A stretch of DNA of 64,000 bases from Pseudomonas gingeri. GTDB taxonomy: Bacteria > Pseudomonadota > Gammaproteobacteria > Pseudomonadales > Pseudomonadaceae. The translations under genes and the position numbers were made by a program. The first letter of the stretch is position 1; each line of letters opens with the position of its first letter. This document shows positions 39,962 through 48,340 of the stretch, piece after piece. Under the pieces are notes generated by a model. That model saw only the letters and a program-made list of their open reading frames with translations. It ran no database searches and was not told where the DNA came from. The stretch is from assembly GCF_013385635.1 (NCBI RefSeq), contig NZ_JACAPR010000028.1:192250-256249 (forward strand). The letters run 5' to 3'.

Positions 39962-41290
39962 ATGACCCGCCGTACCGATCAACTCAAGCTGGGGGCCTTC
40001 CTCGCCAACAGCGGTCATCATGTCGCCGCCTGGCGTCATCCCCTGGCCCAGGCCGATGCCAGCCTGGACTTCGGCCACTTCAAGGCGATTGCCCAAACCG
40101 CCGAACGCGGCAGGTTCGACGCCCTGTTCGTCGCCGACGTGGTCGCGCTATGGGGTCATCATCACGATGCCCTGAGCCGCACCGCCCGCGCCGAACACTT
40201 CGAGCCGCTGACCCTGATGTCCGCCCTCGCGGCGGTCACCACCCATATCGGCCTGATCGCCACGGCCACCACCAGCTACAACGAGCCGTACCATATCGCC
40301 CGCAAGTTCGCTTCCCTCGATCACCTGTCCGGTGGCCGCGCGGCGTGGAACCTGGTGACCTCGGTGGTCTCCGACGAGGCCTGGAACTTCGGCCGGGAAA
40401 ACCATATCGACCACGGCGACCGCTACCAGCGCGCCGAGGAATTCCACGACGTGGTCAAGGGCCTGTGGGACAGCTGGGACGACGATGCCTTTGTCCGCGA
40501 CAAGCGCAGCGGCCAGTACTTCGACCCGGACAAGCTGCACACGCTCAACCATCGGGGCGAACACTTCCGCGTACGCGGCCCGTTGAACGTCGCCCGACCG
40601 CCCCAGGGCCATCCGGTGCTGGTCCAGGCCGGCGCCTCGGAAGCCGGCAAGACCCTGGCCGCGCGCGTTGCCGAACTGATCTTCGCGTCCCATCACGACC
40701 TGTCCGCCGCCCAGGCGTTCTACCAGGACATCAAGGCCCGGGCCGCCGATTTCGGCCGCGATCCGGACCATATCAAGATCCTCCCCGGCGTCACGCCCTT
40801 TATCGGCGAGACCCGCGAACAGGCCCAGGCGCTGTTCGAAGAGTTCCAGGCGCTGATCGACCCGGTACTCGGCCTGCGCCTGCTGGCCGACACCCTCGGC
40901 GACGATATCGACCTGAGCGGTCATGACCTCGACGGCCCGCTGCCGGATACCCCGGTGGGCCAGCGCGGCAGTCGCCGGGACAAGGTGCTGGAACTGGCCC
41001 GCAGGGAAAACCTCAGCATCCGCCAGCTGTACCTGCACCTGGCCGGCGGCAATCCGGTGATCGGCACGCCCGCCGATATCGCCGACAGCTTCGAGGCCTG
41101 GTTCCAGGCCCGGGCCTGCGACGGTTTCAACGTGTTCTTTCCGTACTACCCGGGCGCCATCGAGGTGTTTGTCGACCAGGTGATTCCACTCTTGCAGGAA
41201 CGCGGGCTGTTCCGTCGCGAGTACGCCGGCCGTACCCTGCGGGAAAACCTCGGGCTGCCGCGCCCGGCCAACCGGTTCAGCCGATCATGA
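39962..41290 (+). CDS. LLM-class flavin monooxygenase, NtaA/SnaA/DszA type
   Basis: A 442-residue FMNH2-dependent oxygenase of the bacterial luciferase fold, in the long NtaA/DszA subgroup. LKLGAFLANSGHHVAAWRHP is the typical opening. DALFVADVVALWGHH, EPLTLMSALAAVTTHIGLIATATTSYNEPY (two strands) and GRAAWNLVTSV follow. DszA/MsuC-like relatives oxidise sulfones and sulfinates. The gene overlaps the next by four bases. Reduced flavin must come from a separate reductase, which I do not see in the window. Confidence 0.9.
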   Translation: MTRRTDQLKLGAFLANSGHHVAAWRHPLAQADASLDFGHFKAIAQTAERGRFDALFVADVVALWGHHHDALSRTARAEHFEPLTLMSALAAVTTHIGLIATATTSYNEPYHIARKFASLDHLSGGRAAWNLVTSVVSDEAWNFGRENHIDHGDRYQRAEEFHDVVKGLWDSWDDDAFVRDKRSGQYFDPDKLHTLNHRGEHFRVRGPLNVARPPQGHPVLVQAGASEAGKTLAARVAELIFASHHDLSAAQAFYQDIKARAADFGRDPDHIKILPGVTPFIGETREQAQALFEEFQALIDPVLGLRLLADTLGDDIDLSGHDLDGPLPDTPVGQRGSRRDKVLELARRENLSIRQLYLHLAGGNPVIGTPADIADSFEAWFQARACDGFNVFFPYYPGAIEVFVDQVIPLLQERGLFRREYAGRTLRENLGLPRPANRFSRS

Positions 41291-42306
41291 GCGGCGGTTT
41301 CTCACTGGGCTTTCTCAGCCGGGTCTATCGCCCGACCTTCGACCCGCAGGTCTACCGCGACACCCTGGAGTTGTTCCGGGTCGCCGAGGAACTGGGTTTC
41401 GACAGTGGCTGGGTGGCCCAGCATCATTTCGCCAGTGAACAGGGGCGCCTGCCCTCGCCCCTGGTCCTGCTGGCCGCCATCGCCCAGCGAACCCGCCGCA
41501 TTGCCCTGGGCACCGGGATTATCGTCCTGCCGCAGGAAGAACCGCTGCGCCTGGCCGAGGACGCCGCGGTACTCGACCTGCTGAGCAACGGGCGCCTGGA
41601 ACTGGGCCTTGGTGCCGGCTTCGACCCGCAGACCTACGACGCCTTCGGCCTCGCCCACGCTGAACGGCACCGCGACTATGAAACACGCCTGCAGCGCCTG
41701 CGCTCGGCCCTCGGCAACACCCCCTTGAACGACGACGGCCTGCGCCTGCTGCCCCGCGCCGAAGGACTCGGACGACGACTGTGGGAAGCGACTTCGCGGG
41801 TCGAACTGGTCGCCGCCCGCGGCAACGGGCTGATCATGGCGCCCAATCCGCACCTGCCGGCCGAGGCCGGCGTGGAACTGGTCGAACGTTATCGAAACGC
41901 CTGGACCGGCGACAACGGCACCCCGGCCAGGGTCGCCCGGGTGCAGGCGGTATTCCCCGGCGCGGACGCCGCGGCCGAGGGCTCGGCGCTGCACAGCGAT
42001 ATCCTCGGCTATGTGCGGCGCCAGCAGAGCATCGGCGTCTACCGGGCCGGGCTCGATGACGACTTCAACAGCGTGCTCGGTCGCCTCGGCGTGCTCCATG
42101 GCTCGCCGCAGCAAATTATCGAAGGCCTCGCCCAGGGGCCGCGACTGAGCGCCAACGACCAGTTGATCGTCCAGGTCCAAACCGCCAATACCCCGCTGCG
42201 CGAGGCCATCCGTTCGCTGGAAATCATCCGAGAACAGATCGCCCCCGCCCTGGGTTGGCGCCCCCACAGCGAGCGCCCAGCGCCTCTGGAGAACCACCGC
42301 CCATGA
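41287..42306 (+). CDS. LLM-class flavin-dependent oxidoreductase
   Basis: A 339-residue luciferase-like TIM-barrel protein: FSLGFLSRVYRPTF, ELGFDSGWVAQHHFASEQGRLPSPL in two parts, RIALGTGIIVLPQEEPLRLAEDAAVLD in two parts, GRLELGLGAGFDPQ. It is a close paralogue of the following gene, which suggests local duplication. It overlaps both neighbours by ATGA. It is an oxygenase of the sulfur-scavenging operon. The substrate is unknown. Confidence 0.88.
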   Translation: MSGGFSLGFLSRVYRPTFDPQVYRDTLELFRVAEELGFDSGWVAQHHFASEQGRLPSPLVLLAAIAQRTRRIALGTGIIVLPQEEPLRLAEDAAVLDLLSNGRLELGLGAGFDPQTYDAFGLAHAERHRDYETRLQRLRSALGNTPLNDDGLRLLPRAEGLGRRLWEATSRVELVAARGNGLIMAPNPHLPAEAGVELVERYRNAWTGDNGTPARVARVQAVFPGADAAAEGSALHSDILGYVRRQQSIGVYRAGLDDDFNSVLGRLGVLHGSPQQIIEGLAQGPRLSANDQLIVQVQTANTPLREAIRSLEIIREQIAPALGWRPHSERPAPLENHRP

Positions 42307-43298
42307 GCAGTGCCAAACCCTTCAAGCTGGGTTTTCTCAGCCACGCCTTCGGCGACGATCCACGGCAGGTCTACCGCGACCTGATCGAGCAGTTCGAGGT
42401 CGCCGAAGCCCTTGGCTTCGACGGTGGCTGGATTGCCCAGCACCACCTGAGCAACGGTTTCGGCCGCCTGCCTTCGCCGCTGGTGCTGCTGGCGGCGGTG
42501 GCCGAGCGTACCCGGCGGATCGAGCTGGGCACGGGGGTCATCGTCCTGCCCTTCGAAGACCCGGTACGCCTGGCCGAAGATGCCAGCGTACTCGACAGCC
42601 TCAGCGGCGCACGCCTGCAACTGGGCCTGGGCAGCGGCGGCGCCAACCTCGACAACTTCGCCGCCTTCCGCCGCGAAGCCGGACAGCGGCAACAGGACTT
42701 CGCCCACCATCAGCAACGGTTGCAGCAACTGCTCGAAGGCGGCCCGGTGGATGCCAGCAGCGACCTGACCCTGCAGCCGCCGGCCGCTGCCCTGGCAGGC
42801 CGACTCTGGCATTCCCATGGCAGCCTCGAAGGCGCGGCCTACACCGCGCGCCAGGGCAACGGCCTGCTGCTGGGCACGGCGACCCATGATCCGCTGACCG
42901 TGCAGAGGCCCCTGGCCGAAGCCTATCTGCAAGCCTGGGCGCATGACGACAAGCCATCGCGCATCGGCGTGGTGCGGGCGATCTTCCCCGCCGCCGACCG
43001 CGCCAGTGCCCGGGCCGAACTGGCGGTCGATATCGAGCGGCATATCCCGCGGCTCAAGCGTGAAGGGCTGATCGACGAAGCCGTCGACCTGGAAGAACAC
43101 CTGCGGTTGATGAACGTGCACCACGGTCATCCGGACGAAGTGATCGCCAGCCTGCGCCAGGACCCGTCGCTGCTGCCCTATGCCGACTACGTAATCGCCG
43201 TGGTCCAGGCGGAAAGCTCGACCCAGGCGCAGATTCTCCGCCGCCTGGAGATCCTAGCCCGCGAGATCGCCCCGGCACTCGGCTGGCAACCCACATGA
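42303..43298 (+). CDS. LLM-class flavin-dependent oxidoreductase (paralogue)
   Basis: A 331-residue luciferase-like protein. It shares the same blocks as its neighbour: FKLGFLSHAFGDD, ALGFDGGWIAQHHL, RIELGTGVIVLPFEDPVRLAEDASVLD in two parts, and RLQLGLGSGGAN. The protein would use FMNH2 and oxygen. It overlaps the preceding gene by four bases. A REP cluster lies between it and the last two genes of the operon. Confidence 0.88.
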   Translation: MSSAKPFKLGFLSHAFGDDPRQVYRDLIEQFEVAEALGFDGGWIAQHHLSNGFGRLPSPLVLLAAVAERTRRIELGTGVIVLPFEDPVRLAEDASVLDSLSGARLQLGLGSGGANLDNFAAFRREAGQRQQDFAHHQQRLQQLLEGGPVDASSDLTLQPPAAALAGRLWHSHGSLEGAAYTARQGNGLLLGTATHDPLTVQRPLAEAYLQAWAHDDKPSRIGVVRAIFPAADRASARAELAVDIERHIPRLKREGLIDEAVDLEEHLRLMNVHHGHPDEVIASLRQDPSLLPYADYVIAVVQAESSTQAQILRRLEILAREIAPALGWQPT

Positions 43299-43310
43299 AC
43301 GCCACGCCCC

Positions 43311-43463
43311 CTGTAGGAGCCGGCTTGCCGGCGATAGCGCCCGCACCGGCACCGCAGGGCTCAAGGCCCCCATCGCTGGCAAGCCAGCTCCTACAAATCC
43401 TGCAGCCATCCCCTAACCCCCGATCCAACACCTCCCCTGTAGGAGCCGGCTTGCCGGCGATCG
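43311..43463. repeat. REP cluster within the monooxygenase operon
   Basis: Three REP-like units: CTGTAGGAGCCGGCTTGCCG at 43311, its inverse GCTGGCAAGCCAGCTCCTAC at 43375-43394, and CTGTAGGAGCCGGCTTGCCG again near 43437. It separates monooxygenase genes 3 and 4 and may uncouple their mRNA levels. Confidence 0.85.
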
Positions 43464-43526
43464 GCAACAACGCGCAGTATCTGACACACCACCGCCACCC
43501 ACCCCGAACCTCTCCGGAGGCCCCCC

Positions 43527-44543
43527 ATGGCACTTGAATTCAGCTGGCAGTTGCCGCTTTGCGGTCCCGGCCAGACCCCGGGGTGGGCCCAGCGCCCCGG
43601 CGAATGGATGCAACTGGCCCAGGCCGCGGAATACGCCGGGCTCGATGGCCTGTGGATTCCCGGCGGCGCCCATTGCGCCGACAGCCTGGGCGTGGCGGCG
43701 GCGCTCTGCGCCCATACCCGGCGGGTGCAACTGACGGTCAGCGTGCCACCGGAAGTCATGCTTCCGGCCGCCCTCGCCGCCACCTTGCAGAGCCTGCAAT
43801 CGATCAGCGCCCACCGCGTGCGCCTGCACCTGCCCGACAGCGAGCAAGGCAGCCTGCGCAGCGCCTTCGGCGAGTGGCTCAACCGCGACCAGCGCAACGA
43901 GCGGATCGGCGAATACCTGGATATCCTCGGCCCGCTGCTGCAGCCCGACAGCGCCGAGTTCAACTATGACGGACGCTACTTCCAGCTGGAAAACGCCGGG
44001 GTCGCCCGCCGCCCGCTACCGGCCCCGCCGATTGTCCTGGATGACTCCCAGGACGCCGCACTGATCGCTCGCCATGCCAGCTTCTGCCTGCTGCGCTCCG
44101 GCTCGCCGGACTGGCTGCAACAGGCCATCGAGCGGCTGCGCGGCAACGCCGGCCACCCAGGTTTTGCCAGCAGCTTCGGGCTGATCGTGCGCGACACCGA
44201 GGACGAGGCCTGGGACGCCGCCGAGGCCTCCCTGGAACAGGTGCCGCTCCAGGCCCATGAAACCTCCGCCCGGGTCCTGCCGCTCAAGCGTCATCGGCAT
44301 CCGGCCCGGCGCTTTGAAATCCACCCCAACCTGTGGCAGCCCCATAGCGATCAACCGCTGTTTATCGTCGGCACCCCGCACCAGGTCGCCACCCGCCTGC
44401 AACAGTTGCATGGCCTGGGCCTGGAACAGGTGATCGTCCACGGCCAGCCGGCGGTCCGCGAGGTGCTGCGTTTCGGTGAACAGATCCTGCCGTTGCTGAC
44501 GGCCCAAGGCTTGCGCAAGGAGCGCACCGTGCATGACCAATGA
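43527..44543 (+). CDS. LLM-class monooxygenase, alkanesulfonate-type
   Basis: A 338-residue luciferase-fold protein. FSWQLPLCGPGQTPGW opens it, then AAEYAGLDGLWIPGGAHCADSLGVAAALCAHTRRVQLTV in several strands. The C-terminal RRFEIHPNLWQPHSDQPLFIVGTPHQVATRLQQL in two segments resembles the SsuD flavin-site region, although the usual Gly-rich GGAGTALVG is replaced by DQPLFIVG. CTCTCCGGAGGCC precedes the ATG. It overlaps the next gene by 11 bases. Some catalytic residues of SsuD may be missing, so it could be a partner subunit. Confidence 0.83.
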   Translation: MALEFSWQLPLCGPGQTPGWAQRPGEWMQLAQAAEYAGLDGLWIPGGAHCADSLGVAAALCAHTRRVQLTVSVPPEVMLPAALAATLQSLQSISAHRVRLHLPDSEQGSLRSAFGEWLNRDQRNERIGEYLDILGPLLQPDSAEFNYDGRYFQLENAGVARRPLPAPPIVLDDSQDAALIARHASFCLLRSGSPDWLQQAIERLRGNAGHPGFASSFGLIVRDTEDEAWDAAEASLEQVPLQAHETSARVLPLKRHRHPARRFEIHPNLWQPHSDQPLFIVGTPHQVATRLQQLHGLGLEQVIVHGQPAVREVLRFGEQILPLLTAQGLRKERTVHDQ

Positions 44544-45675
44544 CCCTCGTACCCCGCTCGAAATCGACTGGTTCCTGCCGACCAATGGCGACGGCCGCCA
44601 CCTGACCAGCAGCGGCCTGCCCAAGAGCGGGTTGCTGCAGGCCGGCGAACGGGCCCCGACCCTGGACTATCTGCGCCAGATCGTCCGCGCCGCCGAACTG
44701 GCCGGCTTCGATTCGATCATGGTGCCCACCGCCAGCGGTTTCGAAGACCCCTGGCTGATCACCGCGGTGCTGGCCCAGGAGGTGCGTCGGCTGAAGTTCC
44801 TGCTGACCTTGCGCCCCGGCCTCGAACTGCCCGCCTATACCGCGCACCGTGCCGCGACCCTGCAACTGCTCAGCGAAAACCGCCTGGCCTTGCATGTGGT
44901 CAGCGGTTCCAGTCGTTTCGAACAGCGCTCGCTGGGGGACTTTCTAGAGCATGACGAACGCTACGCCCGCACCGCCGAATTCCTCCAGGTGTTCCAGGCG
45001 GTCTGGGCCGGCAAGGGCCTGCCGTTCCACGGTCGTTACTACCGCAGCAGCAGCGCGACGCCGATCACCCCCCATGCCTCGGCGCCGGCAATCTACTTCG
45101 GCGGGGCCTCGACCGCGGCCGAACAGGTCGGTGCGGCCCATGCGCAGACCTACCTGATGTGGTGCGAACCGCCGTCGATGATCGCCGAGCGCATCCAACG
45201 CATGCGCGAACTGGCGGCCCTGCAGGGCCGCAGCCTGCGCTTCGGCCTGCGCCTGCACATCTTTGCCGCGGCCACTGACGATGCAGCCTGGGCCCATGTC
45301 GAAAAGCTGCTGGAGGAAATCCCCAAGGAAGCCATCGAGCGCGCCCAGGTACAGATGGCGGCCTACGAGTCGGTCGGCCAGACCCGCCAGACGCAACTGG
45401 TCCAGGGGCGCGGGCGGCGGGCTCGGGAACTGGAAGTCTCGGCCAATCTCTGGGCCGGTGTCGGTCTGGTCAGGGGCGGTGCGGGAACCGCCCTGGTGGG
45501 CAGCTACGAACAGGTGGCCGAGCGGATCGAGGAATATCACCAACTGGGGGTCGACAGTTTTATCCTGTCGGGCTTTCCGCACCTGGAGGAAGCGATTCAC
45601 CTGGGCAGCGAACTGCTGCCGCAACTGCGGCGGATCAGCACCACACAGCCCAAAACCCAACACCGCCCCCTGTAG
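44533..45675 (+). CDS. SsuD-like FMNH2-dependent alkanesulfonate monooxygenase
   Basis: A 380-residue protein with the SsuD pattern: IDWFLPTNGDGRHL near the N-terminus, DSIMVPTASGFEDPWLITAVLA in two parts, FLLTLRPGLELPAYTAHRAATLQLLS in two parts, LHVVSGSS, and the C-terminal VSANLWAGVGLVRGGAGTAL followed by VGSY. SsuD cleaves C-S bonds of alkanesulfonates to sulfite and an aldehyde. It is the last gene of the sigma-54-driven operon. The substrate may differ from that of the housekeeping SsuD. Confidence 0.88.
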   Translation: MTNDPRTPLEIDWFLPTNGDGRHLTSSGLPKSGLLQAGERAPTLDYLRQIVRAAELAGFDSIMVPTASGFEDPWLITAVLAQEVRRLKFLLTLRPGLELPAYTAHRAATLQLLSENRLALHVVSGSSRFEQRSLGDFLEHDERYARTAEFLQVFQAVWAGKGLPFHGRYYRSSSATPITPHASAPAIYFGGASTAAEQVGAAHAQTYLMWCEPPSMIAERIQRMRELAALQGRSLRFGLRLHIFAAATDDAAWAHVEKLLEEIPKEAIERAQVQMAAYESVGQTRQTQLVQGRGRRARELEVSANLWAGVGLVRGGAGTALVGSYEQVAERIEEYHQLGVDSFILSGFPHLEEAIHLGSELLPQLRRISTTQPKTQHRPL

Positions 45676-45727
45676 CCGGCGATCCGCCAAAGGCGGCCAT
45701 CCCCCTCTATCCCCCAACCAAACAACC

Positions 45728-46807
45728 TCAGGACTTAACCCGCCCCTTGAGCATCCCATGGTTGACCAGCAAGGTGCGCATGGCATTGCGGGTGATCCCC
45801 AGCAACTCGGCCGTGCGCAACTGGTTGAAGCCGCAGAAGGCAAAGGCCTCGCGCACGATCAGGTCCTCGATATCGTGCAGCAGGGTTTCCCCCGGCACCT
45901 CGAACAGACGCAGCAACTGCTCGCGCATCACGTCCTGGGGAACCCGCGCCACGCTGCTACTGGAGCTTGCCCGCGAAGCGCTGAGCCCGGCGGAGAACTT
46001 CAGATGTTCCGGACGGATCGGCTTGTCGCCCGCCACCAGCAGGGCCAGGTGCACGACGTTTTCCAGCTCGCGGATATTGCCCGGCCAGGGGTAGTCGAGC
46101 AGCGCCTGGGTGGCCGCTTCGGAAAGCATCGGTTCGCTGATTTTCAGGCGCAGGCTGTAGAGTTTGCGAAAGTGTTCCACCAGCGGCAGGATGTCCAGCG
46201 GACGCTCGCGCAACGGCAGCACCTGGACCTGGGCGACATTGATCCGGTAGAACAGGTCCAGGCGGAAATTCCCCGCCTCCACCGCCTGCTCCAGGTCGAT
46301 GTTGGTCGCCGTCACCAGGCGGATATTGATCTTGATCGGCTTGCGCGAACCGACCCGGACGATTTCCTGCTCCTGCAGGGCCCGCAGCAGCTTGACCTGC
46401 AACGGTAGCGGCAGGTCGCCGATCTCATCGAGAAACAGCGTGCCGCCGTCGGCTTCCTCGAACCAGCCGGCACGCCGCCCGACCGCCCCGGAAAAGGCCC
46501 CGGCCTCATGCCCGAAGAACTCGCTCTCGGCGAGGGTTTCGCTGATCGCCCCGCAGTTCACCGGCACGAAGGCGCCGCTGCGACCGCTGGAGGAATGGAT
46601 ATAACGCGCCACCAGCTCCTTGCCGGTACCGGTCTCGCCATTGATCAGCACCGGCGCTTCGCTGGGACCGACCCGCTGCAGGTAATCGAGCAATTGCCGG
46701 GAGCGCGGGTCGGCAAACACCAGGGCCTTGGCGCGAATCGACAGCGGATCTTTTTCGCCCTGCGGCAGGGTCAGGATCGGACTGGGATGTCCGGGGCTCG
46801 TACTCAT
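45728..46807 (-). CDS. sfnR: Sigma-54-dependent activator of the SfnR type
   Basis: A 359-residue enhancer-binding protein without a receiver domain. The AAA+ core begins almost at once: Walker A GETGTGKE (57-64), the sigma-54 loop GAFSGA (103-108; Ser replaces the usual Thr), Walker B GTLFLDEIG (122-130) and a Fis-type HTH at the C-terminus (RTAELLGITRNAMRTLLVNHG). SfnR in P. putida activates sulfone/methanesulfonate genes during sulfate limitation and is itself controlled by CysB. It is the natural activator for the four -24/-12 promoters in this window. It overlaps the TOBE gene by ATGA. Confidence 0.88.
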   Translation of the reverse strand: MSTSPGHPSPILTLPQGEKDPLSIRAKALVFADPRSRQLLDYLQRVGPSEAPVLINGETGTGKELVARYIHSSSGRSGAFVPVNCGAISETLAESEFFGHEAGAFSGAVGRRAGWFEEADGGTLFLDEIGDLPLPLQVKLLRALQEQEIVRVGSRKPIKINIRLVTATNIDLEQAVEAGNFRLDLFYRINVAQVQVLPLRERPLDILPLVEHFRKLYSLRLKISEPMLSEAATQALLDYPWPGNIRELENVVHLALLVAGDKPIRPEHLKFSAGLSASRASSSSSVARVPQDVMREQLLRLFEVPGETLLHDIEDLIVREAFAFCGFNQLRTAELLGITRNAMRTLLVNHGMLKGRVKS

Positions 46808-47019
46808 AGTTTGGCGATGGAGACTTCTGTGGATTTGACGAAGGCGATCACCTCGCTGCCGACCGCCAGTTCGAGGTCGCGGACCGAGCGTGTGGTGATG
46901 ACGGAAGTGACGATACCCGAAGCGGTTTGCACATCGATCTCGGAGACCACGTCACCGATGAGGATTTCCTTGATGACGCCACGGAACTGGTTACGGACGT
47001 TGATCGCTTTGATGGTCAT
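46804..47019 (-). CDS. Molbindin-like TOBE-domain protein
   Basis: A 71-residue single Mop/TOBE domain: AINVRNQFRGVIKEILIGDVVSEIDVQTASGIVTSVITTRS over the first strands and VGSEVIAFVKSTEVSIAKL at the end. These small proteins bind molybdate or related oxyanions as hexamers. It is translationally coupled to the SfnR-type activator, which suggests that oxyanion binding may be tied to the sulfur regulon. The ATG at 47019 matches the family start. Confidence 0.88.
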   Translation of the reverse strand: MTIKAINVRNQFRGVIKEILIGDVVSEIDVQTASGIVTSVITTRSVRDLELAVGSEVIAFVKSTEVSIAKL

Positions 47020-47120
47020 GGGGCAGCTTCCTGTCTGGTGAAGGGGCACGTACATCGTGCAGTGCTGGAGCTAAAGTGCACCTTTATCGGATTTTTCAAA
47101 AGGAATTAATAATCATCATT

Positions 47121-47139
47121 TTATTCCTTAAAAGAATAA
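47121..47139. promoter_or_regulatory. AT-rich inverted repeat upstream of the TOBE/sfnR operon
   Basis: TTATTC (47121-47126) and GAATAA (47134-47139) flank CTTAAAA within a markedly AT-rich 50-bp stretch in the divergent gap between the TOBE/sfnR operon and the aldo/keto reductase gene. Its AT-rich character and place are compatible with a CysB site, but no consensus was tested. Confidence 0.4.
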
Positions 47140-47289
47140 GAGATCCATTCCTCCCCGGCCTGCGTCCACCCTGGCTAGAATCAACTCCCAAAGGCCTGCG
47201 CGACGGAACCTCGGGCGTCGGTTGCTGCCACACGGATAACACTGATTGCCAGGCCCGTTTCTCCCGGCCCGATTTCCAAGGAGGCTTCA

Positions 47290-48111
47290 ATGCGAACACT
47301 CGATCTGGCCGGCATGGCCGTTCCCGTCATCGGCCAGGGCACCTGGCGCATGGGCGAGGACCGGCAACAGCGCACCCACGAAGTGCGAGCCCTGCAAACC
47401 GGTATCGAGTTGGGCATGAGCCTGATCGATACCGCCGAAATGTATGCCGAGGGTGGTGCCGAGGAAGTCGTCGGCCAGGCCATCGCCGGGCAACGCGACA
47501 AGGTGTTCCTGGTCAGCAAGGTCTATCCGCACAACGCCAGCCGCAAGGGCATTCCCCTGGCCTGCGAACGCAGCCTGCGACGCCTGGGCACCGACCATAT
47601 CGACCTGTACCTGCTGCACTGGCGCGGCCAGTACCCGCTGGAAGAAACCGTCGAGGTCTTCGAGCAACTGCGCGAACAGGGCAAGATTGGCCGCTGGGGC
47701 GTATCCAACTTCGACGTCGAGGACCTGCAGGAACTGGCCTCGCCGTTCTGCGCCACCAACCAGGTGCTTTACAACCTGGAAGAGCGCGGCATCGAGTTCG
47801 ACCTGCTGCCGTGGTGGCAGCAACACAACCTGCCGCTGATGGCCTACTGCCCGGTCGGCCAGGGTGGTGCCCTGCTCGACAGTTCGACCCTCCAGCATAT
47901 CGCCGAACGGCACAACGCCACGCCGGCGCAAGTGGCCCTGGCCTGGGTGCTGCGCCAGGACGGCGTGCTGGCGATCCCCAAGGCGGTCAACCTGGAGCAT
48001 GTGCGGCTCAATGCGGCGGCGGCCGAACTGAAGCTGGACGAACACGACCTCGACGCCATCGACCGGGTGTTCGTACCGCCCAAGCGCAAGCATCGGTTGG
48101 CGATGGTCTGA
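47290..48111 (+). CDS. Aldo/keto reductase
   Basis: A 273-residue short aldo/keto reductase of the 2,5-diketo-gluconate reductase-like branch. The tetrad is Asp47, Tyr52 (TAEMYAEG), Lys77 (VSKVY) and His110 (LYLLHWRG). WGVSNFDVEDL and the C-terminal LAIPKAVNLEHVRLNAAA bind NADPH. TTTCCAAGGAGGCTTCA gives a good RBS. It could reduce an aldehyde released by the sulfonate monooxygenases, but it is divergent from that operon, so this is inference. Confidence 0.92.
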   Translation: MRTLDLAGMAVPVIGQGTWRMGEDRQQRTHEVRALQTGIELGMSLIDTAEMYAEGGAEEVVGQAIAGQRDKVFLVSKVYPHNASRKGIPLACERSLRRLGTDHIDLYLLHWRGQYPLEETVEVFEQLREQGKIGRWGVSNFDVEDLQELASPFCATNQVLYNLEERGIEFDLLPWWQQHNLPLMAYCPVGQGGALLDSSTLQHIAERHNATPAQVALAWVLRQDGVLAIPKAVNLEHVRLNAAAAELKLDEHDLDAIDRVFVPPKRKHRLAMV

Positions 48112-48340
48112 GGGCGCCGGGAAAGCCCGCGGCGCTCGAACAGATCATCTCTCCATCGACGCAGAGCTGCGGCTCGCTCATTTCTCATCGTTGCGTCTGA
48201 TACCGAACTGATCCTGAACTGATACCACCGTGGCCTGTCGCCGTGAGCGCCGCCGCCTCATATTGGCTCGCCCCGATAAGGTCAAGACCCAACTCGATAA
48301 CGCAGTTATCCATCAACCCATTACCAGGCAGGAGCAAACC

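Noticed and set aside
47290..48111. Aldo/keto reductase as part of the sigma-54 regulon
   Set aside because: No -24/-12 sequence lies upstream and it is transcribed away from the sfnR operon, so only a loose functional link can be argued.
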